A stretch of 64,000 nt of DNA, taken from assembly GCA_019925095.2 (NCBI GenBank), contig CM034401.1:8343838-8407837 (forward strand). The letters are read 5' to 3'. Position numbers and translations under genes: made by a program. Source of the DNA: Dendrolimus kikuchii. Lineage: Eukaryota > Arthropoda > Insecta > Lepidoptera > Lasiocampidae. The notes under the pieces were generated by a model. The model ran no database searches, was not told the origin of the DNA, and saw only the letters and a program-made list of their open reading frames with translations. Shown here one piece after another: positions 10,684-22,450 of this stretch; the stretch's first letter is position 1, and the number at the start of each line of letters is the position of its first letter.

Positions 10684-11658
10684 ATAGAATATTGACCCCT
10701 ATCTTTACAATTTTAAGAACACATTTCTACCGAGATACAATGAAAGCATGACGCGTGTATTCGCGCGAATGCATGCGTCTTTTATATCTGGATTGCAATG
10801 TATACTTTACGTTGTGGAGATATGGGTCAATATGCTATATACATTTATATAGCGATGTTTCGTATCTGTTTCAGTGTGATTCTAACGGTCATTTCCTTTG
10901 GCGACTACGCTTGATGTATATTTATTTCGCGATTAACTGCACCATTATTGGCCCGTTACCATACTTTCATTTGCCTTATTATTAGTTATGTAAGGTAATT
11001 GGACACAAGCTCCATACAAGTAATGTCAAAATTCAAATGATGGTAGGGCAAGTGAACGAATAATAAGATATAGGAACCGACTATATGTAATATCATATAG
11101 AATACATCTCTCTGCCATATTTTATTTACCTACATAGACATGTAGTTTTGGAGTAAAATAGCTATGACATACGTATAAGATGGACAAACGGATGGACATG
11201 ACGATTGTATCGGTAATAAGTAATATTTGTTACGGAATCCTAAAAAAGAACCACACTGTACTTACACTAATGTAACATCTTTCTGCCCAGTATATAATCA
11301 CTCTGTTTCCTAAGATGTTGAGTGACACTTAGCGGCATTTATTTCTTCTTACTAAAAATTGTATTATTTTCAGAGGTCCGCATATACAACTAAAAAATCT
11401 ATTGTAAGTTTCTTCGCCATACTTAAAATAGTTCATAGATTGTGTTGATTACTAAAAAGAAAGCTGCTGTTTGTATAAACGTAAAAGCGGAATGGCATTC
11501 CAATCACTTTAAAGTATTCCCTTGTGATTAATTTCATCTTGTATACTAGATGACGGTAGTATCAACACTTATTAATTTTATGTACTTATTAACTTCTGAT
11601 ACGCTAGTTAAACATAAAATTTGTAAAGAAATCTTGACTTGTTTTTTTTTTGTAGAAT
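10684..11658. other. Mostly unassigned; contains repeat X
   Basis: Apart from repeat X (10988-11085) nothing is recognised. The frame at 10755-10985 has no recognisable protein character. Confidence 0.35.
10988..11085 (+). repeat. Repeat X (unclassified, dispersed)
   Basis: The stretch AAGCTCCATACAAGTAATGT, then CAAAATTCAAATGATGGTA and GGCAAGTGAA-GAATA, is found again inverted at 34725-34815 with few changes. Ends and class unknown. Confidence 0.6.
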
Positions 11659-11662
11659 ATAT

Positions 11663-12063
11663 TGTTCCGAGTTGCAGGACTCGAATTAAAATGCCGTTGG
11701 AAGTATAATAGAGTTTATTAGAACTATACAAACACAGGTACAAATATAACCGAACGCAACAAGTCCAAACGTAAAGCAGAAGATCATAATTCAATAACAC
11801 GCGCAAAGTCTGTCACTACGAATGTACACAAGTCTTGCTTCGCTCGTGACTATCGCTCGGCTGCGTCGTCCCTTTGTACTTTAAATCCGACACACCTGGC
11901 TAATGACTGCCATAAAAGATTACAATATACAATGGGCTGTTTTCTAATCACAAATTTTAAATACAAAGTAAATAAAAGAAGTCCAAATGCCGAAAGGTAA
12001 TAAAATGTGTTTCTACAGGTAAGCAGGTGTGAATTTTTCTTTATCGGCGTCTAGGTCGTAACA
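11663..12063 (-). mobile_element. Solo LTR, ATAT-targeting family (copy 2)
   Basis: 401 bp, minus orientation, reading TGTTACGACCTAGACGCC to GAGTTCCTGCAACTCGGAACA-like ends, flanked by ATAT at 11659-11662 and 12064-12067. It contains TTTATTAGAACTATAC, the complement of a polyadenylation signal. No coding interior remains. Confidence 0.85.
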
Positions 12064-12309
12064 ATATGTTTTAAACGATAAAAAGGTAGTAAAGTGATTT
12101 AATAATAACCTGTAGCGCCGCTTATTAATGTAGTATTTAGATGGTCTCCAGATAACGTTTTTTTTTTCTTAATGGTTGTCGTTCTTATATACGTATTACG
12201 TACGTATAAATTTATAATTCCACAAATGAATACATCTTGTTTATTGTCCAGCTAAGTAGTACACTTGGTTATACATAATTTTATCACCGATAATCATTTT
12301 TTTACGAAG

Positions 12310-13165
12310 AGAGATCTGATTGAGGCCCATTAGCCGCGCAAGAATGTCCCGGCCGGTGTATGGAATTCATCAGGGCGGGGTGGCACTAGCACCTCTAGCA
12401 AGCTAAAAGTGTTATTGCCACACCACAGTCAGGGATATCCACTAAAATCCCTCGGTGTTCCTTCCTTTGCCTTATGGCAGGACTACGGGTACATGATCTA
12501 GCCGCTCCGTTGGCCCTGGCAAGTGGTGGCCCATCGGCCTCTTCCATTTTCAGGAAACTACTTTTTCTCACCGGCATCTTCAAACTATTTACAGCGTGGG
12601 ACGTTTTATAACTAGCTTCACAGGAGGAGAGCTGAGCGCGCGGAACACGGTGCACCCCCATCTCGACGGCATAATGGCGGGTGAGACCCAGCCACCCGCG
12701 ACGCCCACTTACAGCGCTCGAGGTCTGAGCATACCCTTCGGCGCCGACGCGTCATCCTCTGGCGGGAGCGGAGCAAGGACGTACGTTCACCCTTTCGCCC
12801 CACCTCCTTCTTTGTAAGCATGACTCGCTCGCAGAAGGAAGAGACGGCGTCCCATCCATGGGGGCTCGCGACGATGGCGCGAACCATGGTTGGGAGCGAG
12901 AGGACATATCCGGTAGAGGCGACGAGGTCTCGGCGGTGCTCAGTCCAAGCGATGCACACATGGAGGGTGTGCAGCGCCGTATATTCATCGCAATCGCAAT
13001 GATGGCACCCGACGTGGTTTTAGCCATTACTGCTGGATAGGTCTCACCGCTTTGAAAGTAGCGAAGCCCGCGCTGGGGTGTCGTGGGTGTTCTTTCCCGA
13101 CTACCATAGTGACGTCGCGGAGCTGCGACCGGCACGTCTGTTATCCCCGACACCCAGACAAAAGA
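12310..13165 (-). pseudogene. R1-clade LINE ORF2 C-terminus and 3' UTR, broken
   Basis: This is the most GC-rich block of the window. On the minus strand, 12954-13007 encodes a zinc-knuckle with cysteine, cysteine, histidine and cysteine in the R1-type spacing (CHHCDCDEYTALHTLHVC). It is followed in frame by AWTEHRRDLV, then DLSLP-type sequence here read as LSLPTMVRAIV, W-AVSSFCERVM and LTKKEVGRKGER: the C-terminal end of ORF2 in R1-clade elements. Upstream of the zinc-knuckle the frame has stops, and the polymerase is absent. The 3' UTR (12310-12617) shares a segment with 49700-49860. R1-clade assignment is from motif memory. Confidence 0.7.
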
Positions 13166-13382
13166 TAAAAAAGAGCAAAATAAGCAACCTAACAGCATCC
13201 TGCGAGCATGTGACTTTTGTATTCTAACAAAAGCGGATCAAAGCCCAGTCCACTATTCTACGCAGGCCCTCAGCAGTAATTTAAATTATGTTTTTGAAAG
13301 TATTGTTTTTACACCTACCACTCTGATCTTAAACGGAAAAAATACTTTAAAAAGTCATATTTAAATTAGGTGTATACTGCAG

Positions 13383-13640
13383 GTATGTTCGGTGTTTCTG
13401 TTATGGATAGAATTAGAAATGAGGATATCCGTAAGAGAACCATGGTAACTGACATAGCTCACAAAATCAGCAAGTTGAATTGACAGTGGGCCGGTCACAT
13501 CTGTGGCAAGACCGATGCCGATGGAGCAGATGAATCTTGGAGTGGAGAGCGTACAGTACTTACCACGATCTAATCGCAAATGTCTTAAAGAATGGCCAGG
13601 TAAAAAGCACCTATAATAAAGGTGTATGAAAAGAATAAAA
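13383..13640 (+). pseudogene. RTE-clade LINE reverse transcriptase C-terminus, broken
   Basis: The plus-strand frame from 13383 reads MFGVSVMDRIRNEDIRKRTM, then VTDIAHKISKLN, a stop (TGA where the family has TGG), then QWAGHICGKTD. This is the post-polymerase region of RTE/BovB-type LINEs common in Lepidoptera. Downstream sequence is frameshifted. Confidence 0.65.
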
Positions 13641-13712
13641 ATGCAGATGAAGTAAAAGTGGATATCCATCGTCCTTGCTTATCCCTATGGGAAACAAACT
13701 CGCTAATATGTA
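13641..13712 (+). mobile_element. LINE-D 3' end fragment
   Basis: One frame reads WISIVLAYPYGKQTR, then a stop and ATATGTATGT, the same tail as at 9417 and 41722. It abuts the RTE remnant. Confidence 0.5.
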
Positions 13713-14519
13713 TGTCTGTAAATGACGTCTTATTTCAAACTCAATAAGATCGCAATCTTTTAGTACGGAATCTAAAATAATTGACTCTAATTCGTACTTA
13801 CCTATTATTTATTTCTCAAAGACTCGTCACGTTGGTCACGTTTAAGGATGAAACGTTTCCACTGAATGTTCTTTGAGTGCGTTCGCTTATCTTTTTGTAC
13901 TTTTGAAGGTAACTGTTTGTTTAATAGGACAGATGGATAAGAAAATGGGATAAAAGGGGACTTATTCAATAGATTGCTTTGGCAACATTTTATAAACATT
14001 GAATTTGAGTCCTGTAGAAAACCATGACTGTCTTGGAATTGGGAACGTTTTACCACTCGTCATGGTAAGAATTAATATGACCATTTAGTAGCTATAAAAA
14101 TTACATAAATTACTAGACCTGTATTAATTAGAGTATTCTACACGACTTCGTCAGGCGTTGTTGCTCAAATACTAAGTCAGTGTTAATTCAATGATGTGTA
14201 TTCAAAAACAGCCAAAGAAAAGTCACCTCTTCGACAGTTGTCTAGTGTTTTGTGTGGTATTTTTATTGATTTATTTCATAATTCACTCCGACTATACAGT
14301 TTTATTAAAGTTTTATTTATGCTTGAAGGATATTTATTTTACAGATCTTTTTATGTCTGTTACTTTTTTTTTATTAAGTATCTAATATACTACAATTTTT
14401 TTACATTTTTGTATACTATTTTATCTAAAATTATGCCAAAAAATTTGCTTACGGTTACCAAAAGCAAACAGTGAAGGAAAATATTGCAATTGAAACTTGT
14501 CCTAATGATTAGTAAAATT
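13713..14519. other. No gene recognised
   Basis: AT-rich, only spurious frames. Confidence 0.4.
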
Positions 14520-15280
14520 CACTTTAGGTAGGCGTGGTGTGTATACCCTTCTCTAAAAATCAGACGAACCTAAAGCTATAAATACAAACCGCACACACGC
14601 CGGCCACGTATCTGAGCACGTCAGATCCTGTACATTTAATATAGCCGTTAGTTCATTGGAGCTACTTTACATCCATGCCATATATGCGACGCAACGTTTG
14701 CGACGCTGATCTAGCGATCCCAGATTTTCATTGGATCGCGGAGGCGTATGACAGCGTATACATAGTGTAGTTGTATATCTCAGACGTTGGATGTGTGACC
14801 CGAGCTTCATCTGTCAAATTTAGTTGACAACGAGAAGAATTTGCTAGAACCTCGTCTTAAACCCGCGTGGATTTGGTGTGCATACCAACTTTCCACGCGT
14901 AAGACGTAACAGACGTGTGCTTTGGCCTAATGTAGTTTTCGCTTCAAACGTTTACCGACCATTAAAATCACATGAAAATTGTTAAAACCTACAACTAGTG
15001 AAAACCAGTCGCAAAATCCGTGAACCGGCAAACTGCGAAACCAAATAAAACGTCACATATACACGCTGACGTTAAGTTCGCATAGCTATCTCCACAACTC
15101 GCATCCCAGACGGTACACCTGAGATGGTAATGTATGCAAATTGCCTCTAACTCGCGTGCCGACTGGAGCGCGCTGTATCAAACTTGTTATTTGTGTGTTT
15201 TAAGTTGTGTGATGATTTACGCGTACAGGATTATGGCCGTGTCACACCGTGTTTGCGGATGGTTAACATTTAATATCTAG
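14520..15280. other. GC-richer block without recognised repeat
   Basis: About 760 bp with balanced base composition and many CpG dinucleotides, unlike its flanks, and no match to any repeat family seen here. A TATAAATA box lies at 14577-14584 on the plus strand. No convincing coding frame. It could be a promoter with a 5' UTR, an enhancer, or an unrecognised transposon. Confidence 0.3.
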
Positions 15281-16950
15281 AGATAAAAGTGTGACACAAG
15301 CAACAACTGAATTGATATAATATAACGTGTCTCTACAGCTAGCAAATATTTGGTATAATAAAATTGAATAAAATAAGCATCGGCAGACGAGCAGACTTAC
15401 CTATTGATTCCTATTTAAGTAATGCTTCTGTTACCGATACGAGGGAAAAAAAATAATTTTAATACTGATTCCATTGAAACCCAAACCAAAAATGATACCA
15501 GAATAATCGTTTTTGAGTTTAACATTGTCGTGATTTAAACCTAAAACTATTTTAAGTCACAATGAGCATGAAGCGCTGGACTACAGAGGATCCAATAAGC
15601 TCTAAGATTTTATAAGAAAAATGGTGTGGTGCTATCAATTAGTGACACACTAAATATAATGTTTATTTACGGATTTAAAGATGAATTTATTTTATACTTT
15701 CACATTATAGGACCGTAGCGATTTAGATACATGCTAGTACTGCAGCATTTGTAAAAAATCGTTTAATTACCGGTAAATAATTTGCACGGGTGTATATTTA
15801 AATGTTTAGTTCTTAGGACTTTTAGGGTGTAAAATTAAAATAAATTATGTACTGCTATTACTTTATTTCAACTGTTATAAAATAAAGTAGCACAGAACCC
15901 AAACATTGGGAATGTTTTTAGGGTAAGTGTAATTTTAAGTTTACTTGCCATTCTATCCGCGCGTCTGTATTTCGCTGTTAGTGAAGCAGTGTTACTGTAA
16001 TTGGTTCAGAGTGTACCAGGTGTCAGCTCCGTGACTTACGGCATTTTGTCTCCTTCTACCGACTCTCTACCACTTTGCAACGCTGTGAAATAGAGTTAAA
16101 TTATATTTGCATATATCGATAATTTCATTCATGCTTATTATACAATAGCTAGAAGCATGCACTAAACTACTTCATATTGCAACATACGTTATTTGAAGCG
16201 CGAGCTTTAAATACTAAGTTACCATGGCTTTTATTTTTACCTGAATAATGAAACGTTAACTTATAATGCCGGACAAAATTATATATTACAAAACATATCC
16301 GGAAAAGTCCAGCTGTCTGGTGACCCTATTTCTGTGCGACTATAACGTGGCTTTTCACGTCTTTGTATTATCTGATTCACATGTTTTGGTAATGTCTACT
16401 TAGTTAAATGTACTTTAGTTAAGATTTTCTCCGGGGATCTCTGAAGATGTGTTAAAGATATAATTAAGTAATAAGCTAATAGTCATAATTTTATTACTCA
16501 TCCAAAGTGTCGTAATGTGACTTACTTAGATGATAACAGCATTGTTTACCTTGTTATTTATACTATAATATATTACTGCAGTGTTAAAATATTAAAACCA
16601 AATTAATATGAATCGAAATAAAAGTCTATTTGTTTTAAGTGAAGATTTAAATTGTTTTTTTTTTCTAAGGAAATACATACCTGAAAGAAACCTGGTTTGC
16701 AATAGAGATCTATAGATATTTTTCTGTTTCAAATATATTACATAGTTTATTGATGATCTGTTTTTGGGTAATTTGAATTGTAAATTGACTTTAAATTCTT
16801 GTCCTAATACATTTTCAAAATATTTCTTAAAACAAATAGTCCTCGACATGAAAATGAATGGAAGGTTTATATGGTGTTTGTTTCCTAGACTGTGCAGAAA
16901 GAAATTGGCCTATTATCATGAAATGTAGTAAATGTTTGGGTCCAATAGAT
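15281..16950. other. No gene recognised
   Basis: AT-rich. The frame at 16592-16849 has no protein-family signal. Confidence 0.4.
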
Positions 16951-16997
16951 ATACATAATACATACATATGTGTGTTACATATGTATGTATTATGTAT
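16951..16997. repeat. Perfect hairpin, 21-bp arms
   Basis: ATACATAATACATACATATG plus T at 16951-16971 is the exact reverse complement of 16977-16997, with a 5-nt spacer GTGTT. It may come from slippage in (ATGT)-type repeats. Confidence 0.9.
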
Positions 16998-17202
16998 GTA
17001 TTATCGGTACATATGAGATGACCCATATCGTCATTATCGTCCTACAATCAAGTGTCAAACGATTGCGCTAAAGAATTTTAAATTAGATTATTATGAGAAG
17101 TTTGAAAACAAAGTTAAATTCAAGAAGAAGAATAACTTAATAATGGGTAAAGTTACAATTTTATTGGCAATGACTAAATGCAATTAGTCTAATTAATTTA
17201 AT

Positions 17203-17510
17203 TAAGTCGTGGTAGCGTAATGGCTAGCGCTCGCGTCCCTAACTCAAAGGGCGTGGGTCCGATCCTGGCCGGAACGCATGCACCACTTAGGCAGTTTTCT
17301 GAACTATTGTGCACATTGTTACAATTATCTCTTGCTAACAATGGTAAAGGAAAATATCGTGATGCAACCCGCACCTCGAGATAACCGATGTGTTAAACCT
17401 GCCAAGCCGCCATGGACAAGCATGGGGGGTATACTTTCCGTTCCCCCATATAGTGCGGGGCCCCAGCCCAGCAGTGGGACATTTATGGGCTGTTATTATT
17501 ATTATATTAT
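17203..17510 (+). mobile_element. SINE-B (tRNA-derived SINE)
   Basis: Starts TAAGTCGTGGTAGCGTAATG (box A-like), with box B-like GGGTCCGATCCTGG about 40 bp further. A long body (CACCACTTAGGCAGTTTTCT, then GGTAAAGGAAAA) ends GCAGTGGGACATTTATGGGC, then TG(TTA)n. The 3' end resembles RTE-type LINE tails. AAATGCAATTA recurs at 17176 and 17513, possibly an imperfect target duplication. Confidence 0.8.
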
Positions 17511-18049
17511 ATAAATGCAATTAATTCAATGCTTTATTAATTACTTCTTAATTAAAAAATTTACCGGACATCATCATTAGTGTTTTCAAAAATTCTCCGT
17601 ATATTTCTATAAAAAATTCTTTTCATATTTTTAAATGAAGTTTCAAACTATGTCGGCGTTTCTCCCACCCGCATCTTTAATTTAAAAATTGTTGGTTCAA
17701 TTTAAGGGGGCGTCCTAATTAATTGATCTGAAGATTCGTGGAAATAGCGACCACCCCCCTTTTCCCGCCTTTACCTTTCACCCTTTTACCGCACCCCCCG
17801 CTTTTGTATCTTCGACTTTAATTTAGAATTGTTAGCGCAAAGGGGTTGCAATTTAAGTGAAATAATTGTTTGATTTCGAATTTTCACCCCTTTTTCTGAG
17901 TAACCGTAATTTGGTTTGAAAAAGGGTTTCGGGTTGTATGTGGTTTTTGGGTTAAGGTCACCTTTAATAAGATTAATAGGTTTTGTTGATATAAGACGAA
18001 TAGAGTTCAGGCAGCAGACAGCTGTAGCGCTGTTTTAGTCAGGTGGCGT
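17511..18049. other. No gene; C-rich patches
   Basis: Runs of C and T around 17660-17830 (CCACCCCCC, CACCCTTTTACCGCACCCCC) interrupt otherwise AT-rich DNA. Confidence 0.4.
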
Positions 18050-18058
18050 ATGTTTTTT

Positions 18059-18378
18059 ATCCGTGCAGGAACGGAGAAAGAATACAATTTCCTGCGGCCG
18101 GGCGGCCTGTCGTAAGAGGCGACCAAACAACCCACAGCCAGGTGGTAGGGCATTTGCCCGACTAGATGGCTACCACCCCTGGTCTAAAGTGTGTCGCCAT
18201 AACAACCTTGAGTTGTGTTCCAGCATTAGTGACCAGGATCCAGTCTCCCTTAAGAGAGCAGCAGCGCATTTGCAGCACCTTTGGTATTGAAAATGTCCAT
18301 AGGCGATGGTACCGCTTTCCATCAAGTGGGCCGTCTGTCTGTCTGCTGAACTCCTGCAATAAAAAATAAAGAAAAAAA
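18059..18378 (+). mobile_element. S300 repeat, full length with target duplication
   Basis: Starts ATCCGTGCAGGAACGGAG, ends TGCAATAAAAAATAAAG-A8. Flanked by ATGTTTTTT at 18050-18058 and 18379-18387, a 9-bp duplication that fixes both ends and supports retroposition with a poly-A tail. The flanking T-run weakens this a little. Confidence 0.8.
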
Positions 18379-18387
18379 ATGTTTTTT

Positions 18388-18957
18388 TCTTAATGTTTTT
18401 CTACCCTAGTATTAAAATCATTAAACCAAAATTTATTTCATATTTTTTTTAACTTAATTTAATAAAATTATAGATCTTTGAATAACGAACAAATCAAGTT
18501 CTTGTTCTAATCGTTCATAAGATAGAGTGGACTTTTCCCAGGCTTTGAAGCGAACACTTTCCATAGAACCTGAATGACTAGACCGATAATGAATATAACG
18601 GAAGTTACTCCCGAAATCCCGGTGAAAAAATAAAGGTGTTATGACATTACATAAGATGGAATAACTATTTATACTTTAAAGTGACTTTGAAAGTGAACCA
18701 GACCAAGTCGGTGGTGTGTAGAACTCTTAAAATTCCTGAAACGGCCTATTAGCCGGGAGCGCTCCTTTATAATTGCGTTTCGCAACAAATTACAAGTTAC
18801 AATGAGGTACAAACAGGCCGAGAGTCTCCGAATCGATACAAGGCTAGGAGCACACTATATCATGGAATAATACTAGTAATGACAATGAGAACTGAACGAT
18901 GATGATAATGAAAAGAAACTTATAACGATTTAAAATTTTTGACTGATGTGGTTTAAA
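18388..18957. other. No gene recognised
   Basis: AT-rich, no assigned content. Confidence 0.4.
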
Positions 18958-18961
18958 ATAT

Positions 18962-19536
18962 TGTCACGAGTTACGGGACTCGAATTAAAATGCCTTGATG
19001 CAATGCAATGATTTATTATAGAGTTTATTAGAACTATACAAACACGTATAACGCAGGTACAAATATAACCGAACACAACAAAGCCAAACGTAATGCAGAA
19101 GGTCGTAATTCAATAAAACGCGCAAAGTCCGTCAATATTAGATTCCCGATTGTAGTACACACGTCTCGCTTTGATCGTGGTTCTCATTCGACCGCCCGCC
19201 CCTCCCTCAATCAAGCCATCGTTTAATACTGCACAAATGCAATGTGCCGGCCCGGCAACGTGGACCGAACTTCCTAGAATAAGCTTGTATTTTTAATATC
19301 CGTAACACCTGGCTAATGACCACAGCCGCAAGCAGCTGTAAACGAACGTACTATAGAACAATAGGCCGCTCTCTAGAACCGTATGCCAATAAATAAGTAA
19401 ACAAAAGAATACAATCATAAAAGAATTACAATAGTTTCATTGTTATTAGTTATTACTTCAAATGCCGACGGGTAATAAATGTGCTTATACAAATCTGTAC
19501 GTGAAACCTGTCTTTGTCGGCGCCTAGGTTGTAACA
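18962..19536 (-). mobile_element. Solo LTR, ATAT-targeting family (copy 3)
   Basis: 575 bp between ATAT at 18958-18961 and 19537-19540. Family ends are present (TGTTACAACCTAGGCGCCG and ACTCGTGACA on the minus strand). Longer than copy 2 because of internal indels, including a small duplication near 18995-19010. Confidence 0.85.
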
Positions 19537-19610
19537 ATATCTTTTAAAGAAAAACGTGAAAAAGCGACAAAAGAATGATCTGTGGAACAATCTGGTTATA
19601 TAGATTTCTT

Positions 19611-19915
19611 TCATTTCGAAGTTAGCAAATAAGCAGACGACCCATCTAATGGAAAGTATTTACGGTCGCTTAGGGACGTTTGCAACACCAGGGTCGAAAT
19701 CAACCTGTAGGATGGTATAGGAGAGATAGAATAAAGAAGATGGAATAGTGGGGATGGAATGGAGGAATGGGATATAGGAAGGGGAAGTGAGCCATCTGAA
19801 CTCTCACTCATCGTACGAAACGCTGTTCGTTCAGGGCTTAACGTTTTGTGAGAGTGTGGTATCACAACAATGGATTCCGCCAAGCCCAGTGAGCTAAGTT
19901 ATTGGTTCCAGCATG
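19611..19915 (-). mobile_element. LINE-Z 3' UTR fragment
   Basis: On the minus strand: GATGAGTGAGAGTTCAGATGG, shared with 49558-49580 (GATGAATGAGAGTTCCGATGG), a pyrimidine-rich stretch, then GTTGCAAACGTCC and CATTAGATGGGTCGTCTGC, a CR1/Zenon-type 3' end. No coding remains; the 19611-19883 frame is spurious. Confidence 0.55.
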
Positions 19916-20635
19916 GCCCTACCACGTGAGAGGCTTTTTCCAAAATTTGTTGACCATCTTGAGACATTAATTATATAGTCTCGAAACCAGTAATTTCACT
20001 GCTTACCCTGTCCGTCTTTCCATAACATAGCTAAGCTGTTTAATGGAAGAAATAAATAGGACGTAGTATCTATCCAGAAAGTCATTTTACATAGTCTTAG
20101 CACCTAACCTTTTTATGGGCCACTCCTAGCACTACGAAGCAGTAAGTACGCCGTAGTAGCAATATACATTAGGTTAGAAAATCTTCTTAAGTGGTGGTAT
20201 ATAGATCCGGCCTAGACCTGAAATTACGTGGCTCGAAATTTTAAGTTTGTTTTGTATCACATTTGACATGATGCTGTTACTATGCACCGTGCATAAACTT
20301 GTTTGTTCTCAAGATGAAAAATCAACAAATCCAACTTGTACCGGTATGTTTTCATAAGATATGAATATGTCGTTTGCTGTTTGTGCATGACAGCCATCAC
20401 CGTTCAGTTTTATTACAGTTTGTTTTGATTTTTTTGGAGAATCTAAGATTGACAGGATGATTATTTTTGCGTCAGTTTCGATTGAAGCGCTGTGAATATG
20501 TTAGTACGTCACTTGACACTGAGATAGTCGTCATGTTCTGCTTCGAAATAGTGTATTTACTCATTTCTAACACATTTAATGCTTATCTAAGTTTTGTTGT
20601 ATGAACAATTTGACATTTTAAAATAATTTCGCATT
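19916..20635. other. No gene recognised
   Basis: No repeat end or coding signal identified. Confidence 0.4.
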
Positions 20636-20639
20636 ATAT

Positions 20640-21327
20640 TGTTACGAGTTATCGGGACTCGAATTAAAATGCCGTTAGAATTATTATAGAGTTTATTAGT
20701 ACTATACAAACACGTATCACATAGATAATAAAACTACGTTTTAAGCGCGGTAATTTATTTGATTTTGGTTATTCCGATGTTTCGGCCACTGAAAAGTGGC
20801 CGTGGTGTTAAAACGTAGTTTTATTATGTATACAAGTCGCGAAAACTTAAGAAAATAGTACGTATCACATTGGTACAAATATAACCGAACACAACAAATC
20901 CAAACGTAATGCAGAAGGTCGTAATTTAATAAAACGCGCAAAGTCAGTCATTATTAGATTCCCGAATGTACATATTTTTTATTTTATTACATGTACGTAG
21001 TTGTAGCTCAACTGACTCCTCTCTCAATCAGGTCGTCGTTTTATACTTCACAAATGCAAAATGTGCCCGCCCGGCAACGTCGACACAGTTTCCTAGAGTT
21101 AGGTTGTAATTGTAATCCGCAACACCTGGCTAATGATGCTAATGAGCGAGTACGATAAGACAATAGGCTGTTCTTCACAATAACTAGAAACGTATGCCAA
21201 TAAATAAGTGAACAAAAGAAGACGATCATAATTGGATTACAATTAGTTCAAAAGCTGACAGGTAATAAAATTTGCTTTTGGAGATCTCTACGTGGAATTT
21301 GTCTTTGTCGGGGCCTAGGTTGTAACA
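20640..21327 (-). mobile_element. Solo LTR, ATAT-targeting family (copy 4), interrupted
   Basis: Ends TGTTACAACCTAGGCCCCG and ACTCGTAACA on the minus strand; flanked by ATAT at 20636-20639 and 21328-21331. Its 688 bp include a 137-bp insertion with its own duplication (20723-20859), so the LTR itself is about 540 bp. Confidence 0.85.
20723..20859 (+). mobile_element. Repeat E insertion with inverted halves
   Basis: Flanked by ACGTATCACAT at 20712-20722 and 20860-20870 (11-bp duplication). The insert is made of two opposed pieces of repeat E: 20725-20744 is the exact reverse complement of 20808-20827, and the centre is an 8-bp hairpin with a GAAA loop at 20783-20802. The 3' part (GTCGCGAAAACTTAAGAAAA) matches repeat E at 27330 and 39330. 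Confidence 0.8.
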
Positions 21328-21331
21328 ATAT

Positions 21332-22450
21332 ACTATGACATCTAAATATATGAAATTGTTATCTTGAATTAACAAATATTATAGCTCAATCTATGACTGT
21401 ATGTTTATGTAATAATTTCAGTTATTTTACACTTGTAACATCTTTTATCTTCATGTTTCTGACAAATAAATCAATTTCATTCCAGTTCATTTCATTTCAT
21501 TGTTGTAAGTGATATTTTATGGAGCATTTTTATTGTTCAAAAAGGTTTTTGGATAGAAAATAATATTATTATTATAGTTGTATTATTCTTCTTGAGCAAT
21601 AATTGTATTCTTGTGGTGTGTATGTGTGTATGGAGTGGATTACATTCTCTTTTTGTGAACTAGGTGATTTTCAACTTTTGGTAATATTTACATGCTTGAA
21701 GGGGCAAAAAAATGTGAAATATAAAATAACATATTGTTATCTAATATTTTTATTTACTATGTTTTTATGTGCGATGTCTATTTTGCCCTCTATTTCATTT
21801 CAAATGACTGGGCAATCAAATAATATGTGTATCACATTATGTGTATCGCCGTTATGTTCTTACTAATGTGATGAATTTCACCAATTAAAATATATGTCAA
21901 AATATCATTGACAGTTGTAATAGGTATAGATAGATATGTATATCGCGGAAGAAGGTAAAGATTTAGCGTAGCAATCTGGAGCGTGCTCACAACCGCTTTG
22001 CAAATAGCGTCCCCTATTTTATTTTAATTATTGCCCACGTTCCAAGGTTACTGGCCTGATGGATAGTGATGCGGTGGAGTGGTGTCGATACTTTATTAGC
22101 AGATGAGATCATTGATTGAGCAATGAGCTGTTGCTAGCGGTAAGTCACACCATTTAGCGGGATAAATAATATTGACGCATCATTAAAAGCCACATAAAAA
22201 TTTGAAATGTGTCTATTTATTTTTGTGTAACTAAATAAAACGCTAAAAATTTACAAATATGAATTATATTACTCGAGACATTCCTGGTTCCATTGGCATA
22301 TACCACAAGGAAAACTTTTTAAAAATATATGTAAAAAATTAAGGAAGTGATTTGGATATTTACTTCCCTTTAAGTTATAAAAAACTTTGTTTGTAATAAT
22401 TGAGATTCGAGTATTTATTGTTTACAATAAAATAATTTAATTCTTTTGTT
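21332..22450. other. No gene recognised
   Basis: AT-rich. CATTTCATTTCATT at about 21480-21500 may be the tail of an old retroelement. Confidence 0.35.

Noticed and set aside
12752..13198. 148-codon minus-strand frame
   Set aside because: It is out of register with the R1-type zinc-knuckle and C-terminal motifs, which are read in another frame of the same strand.
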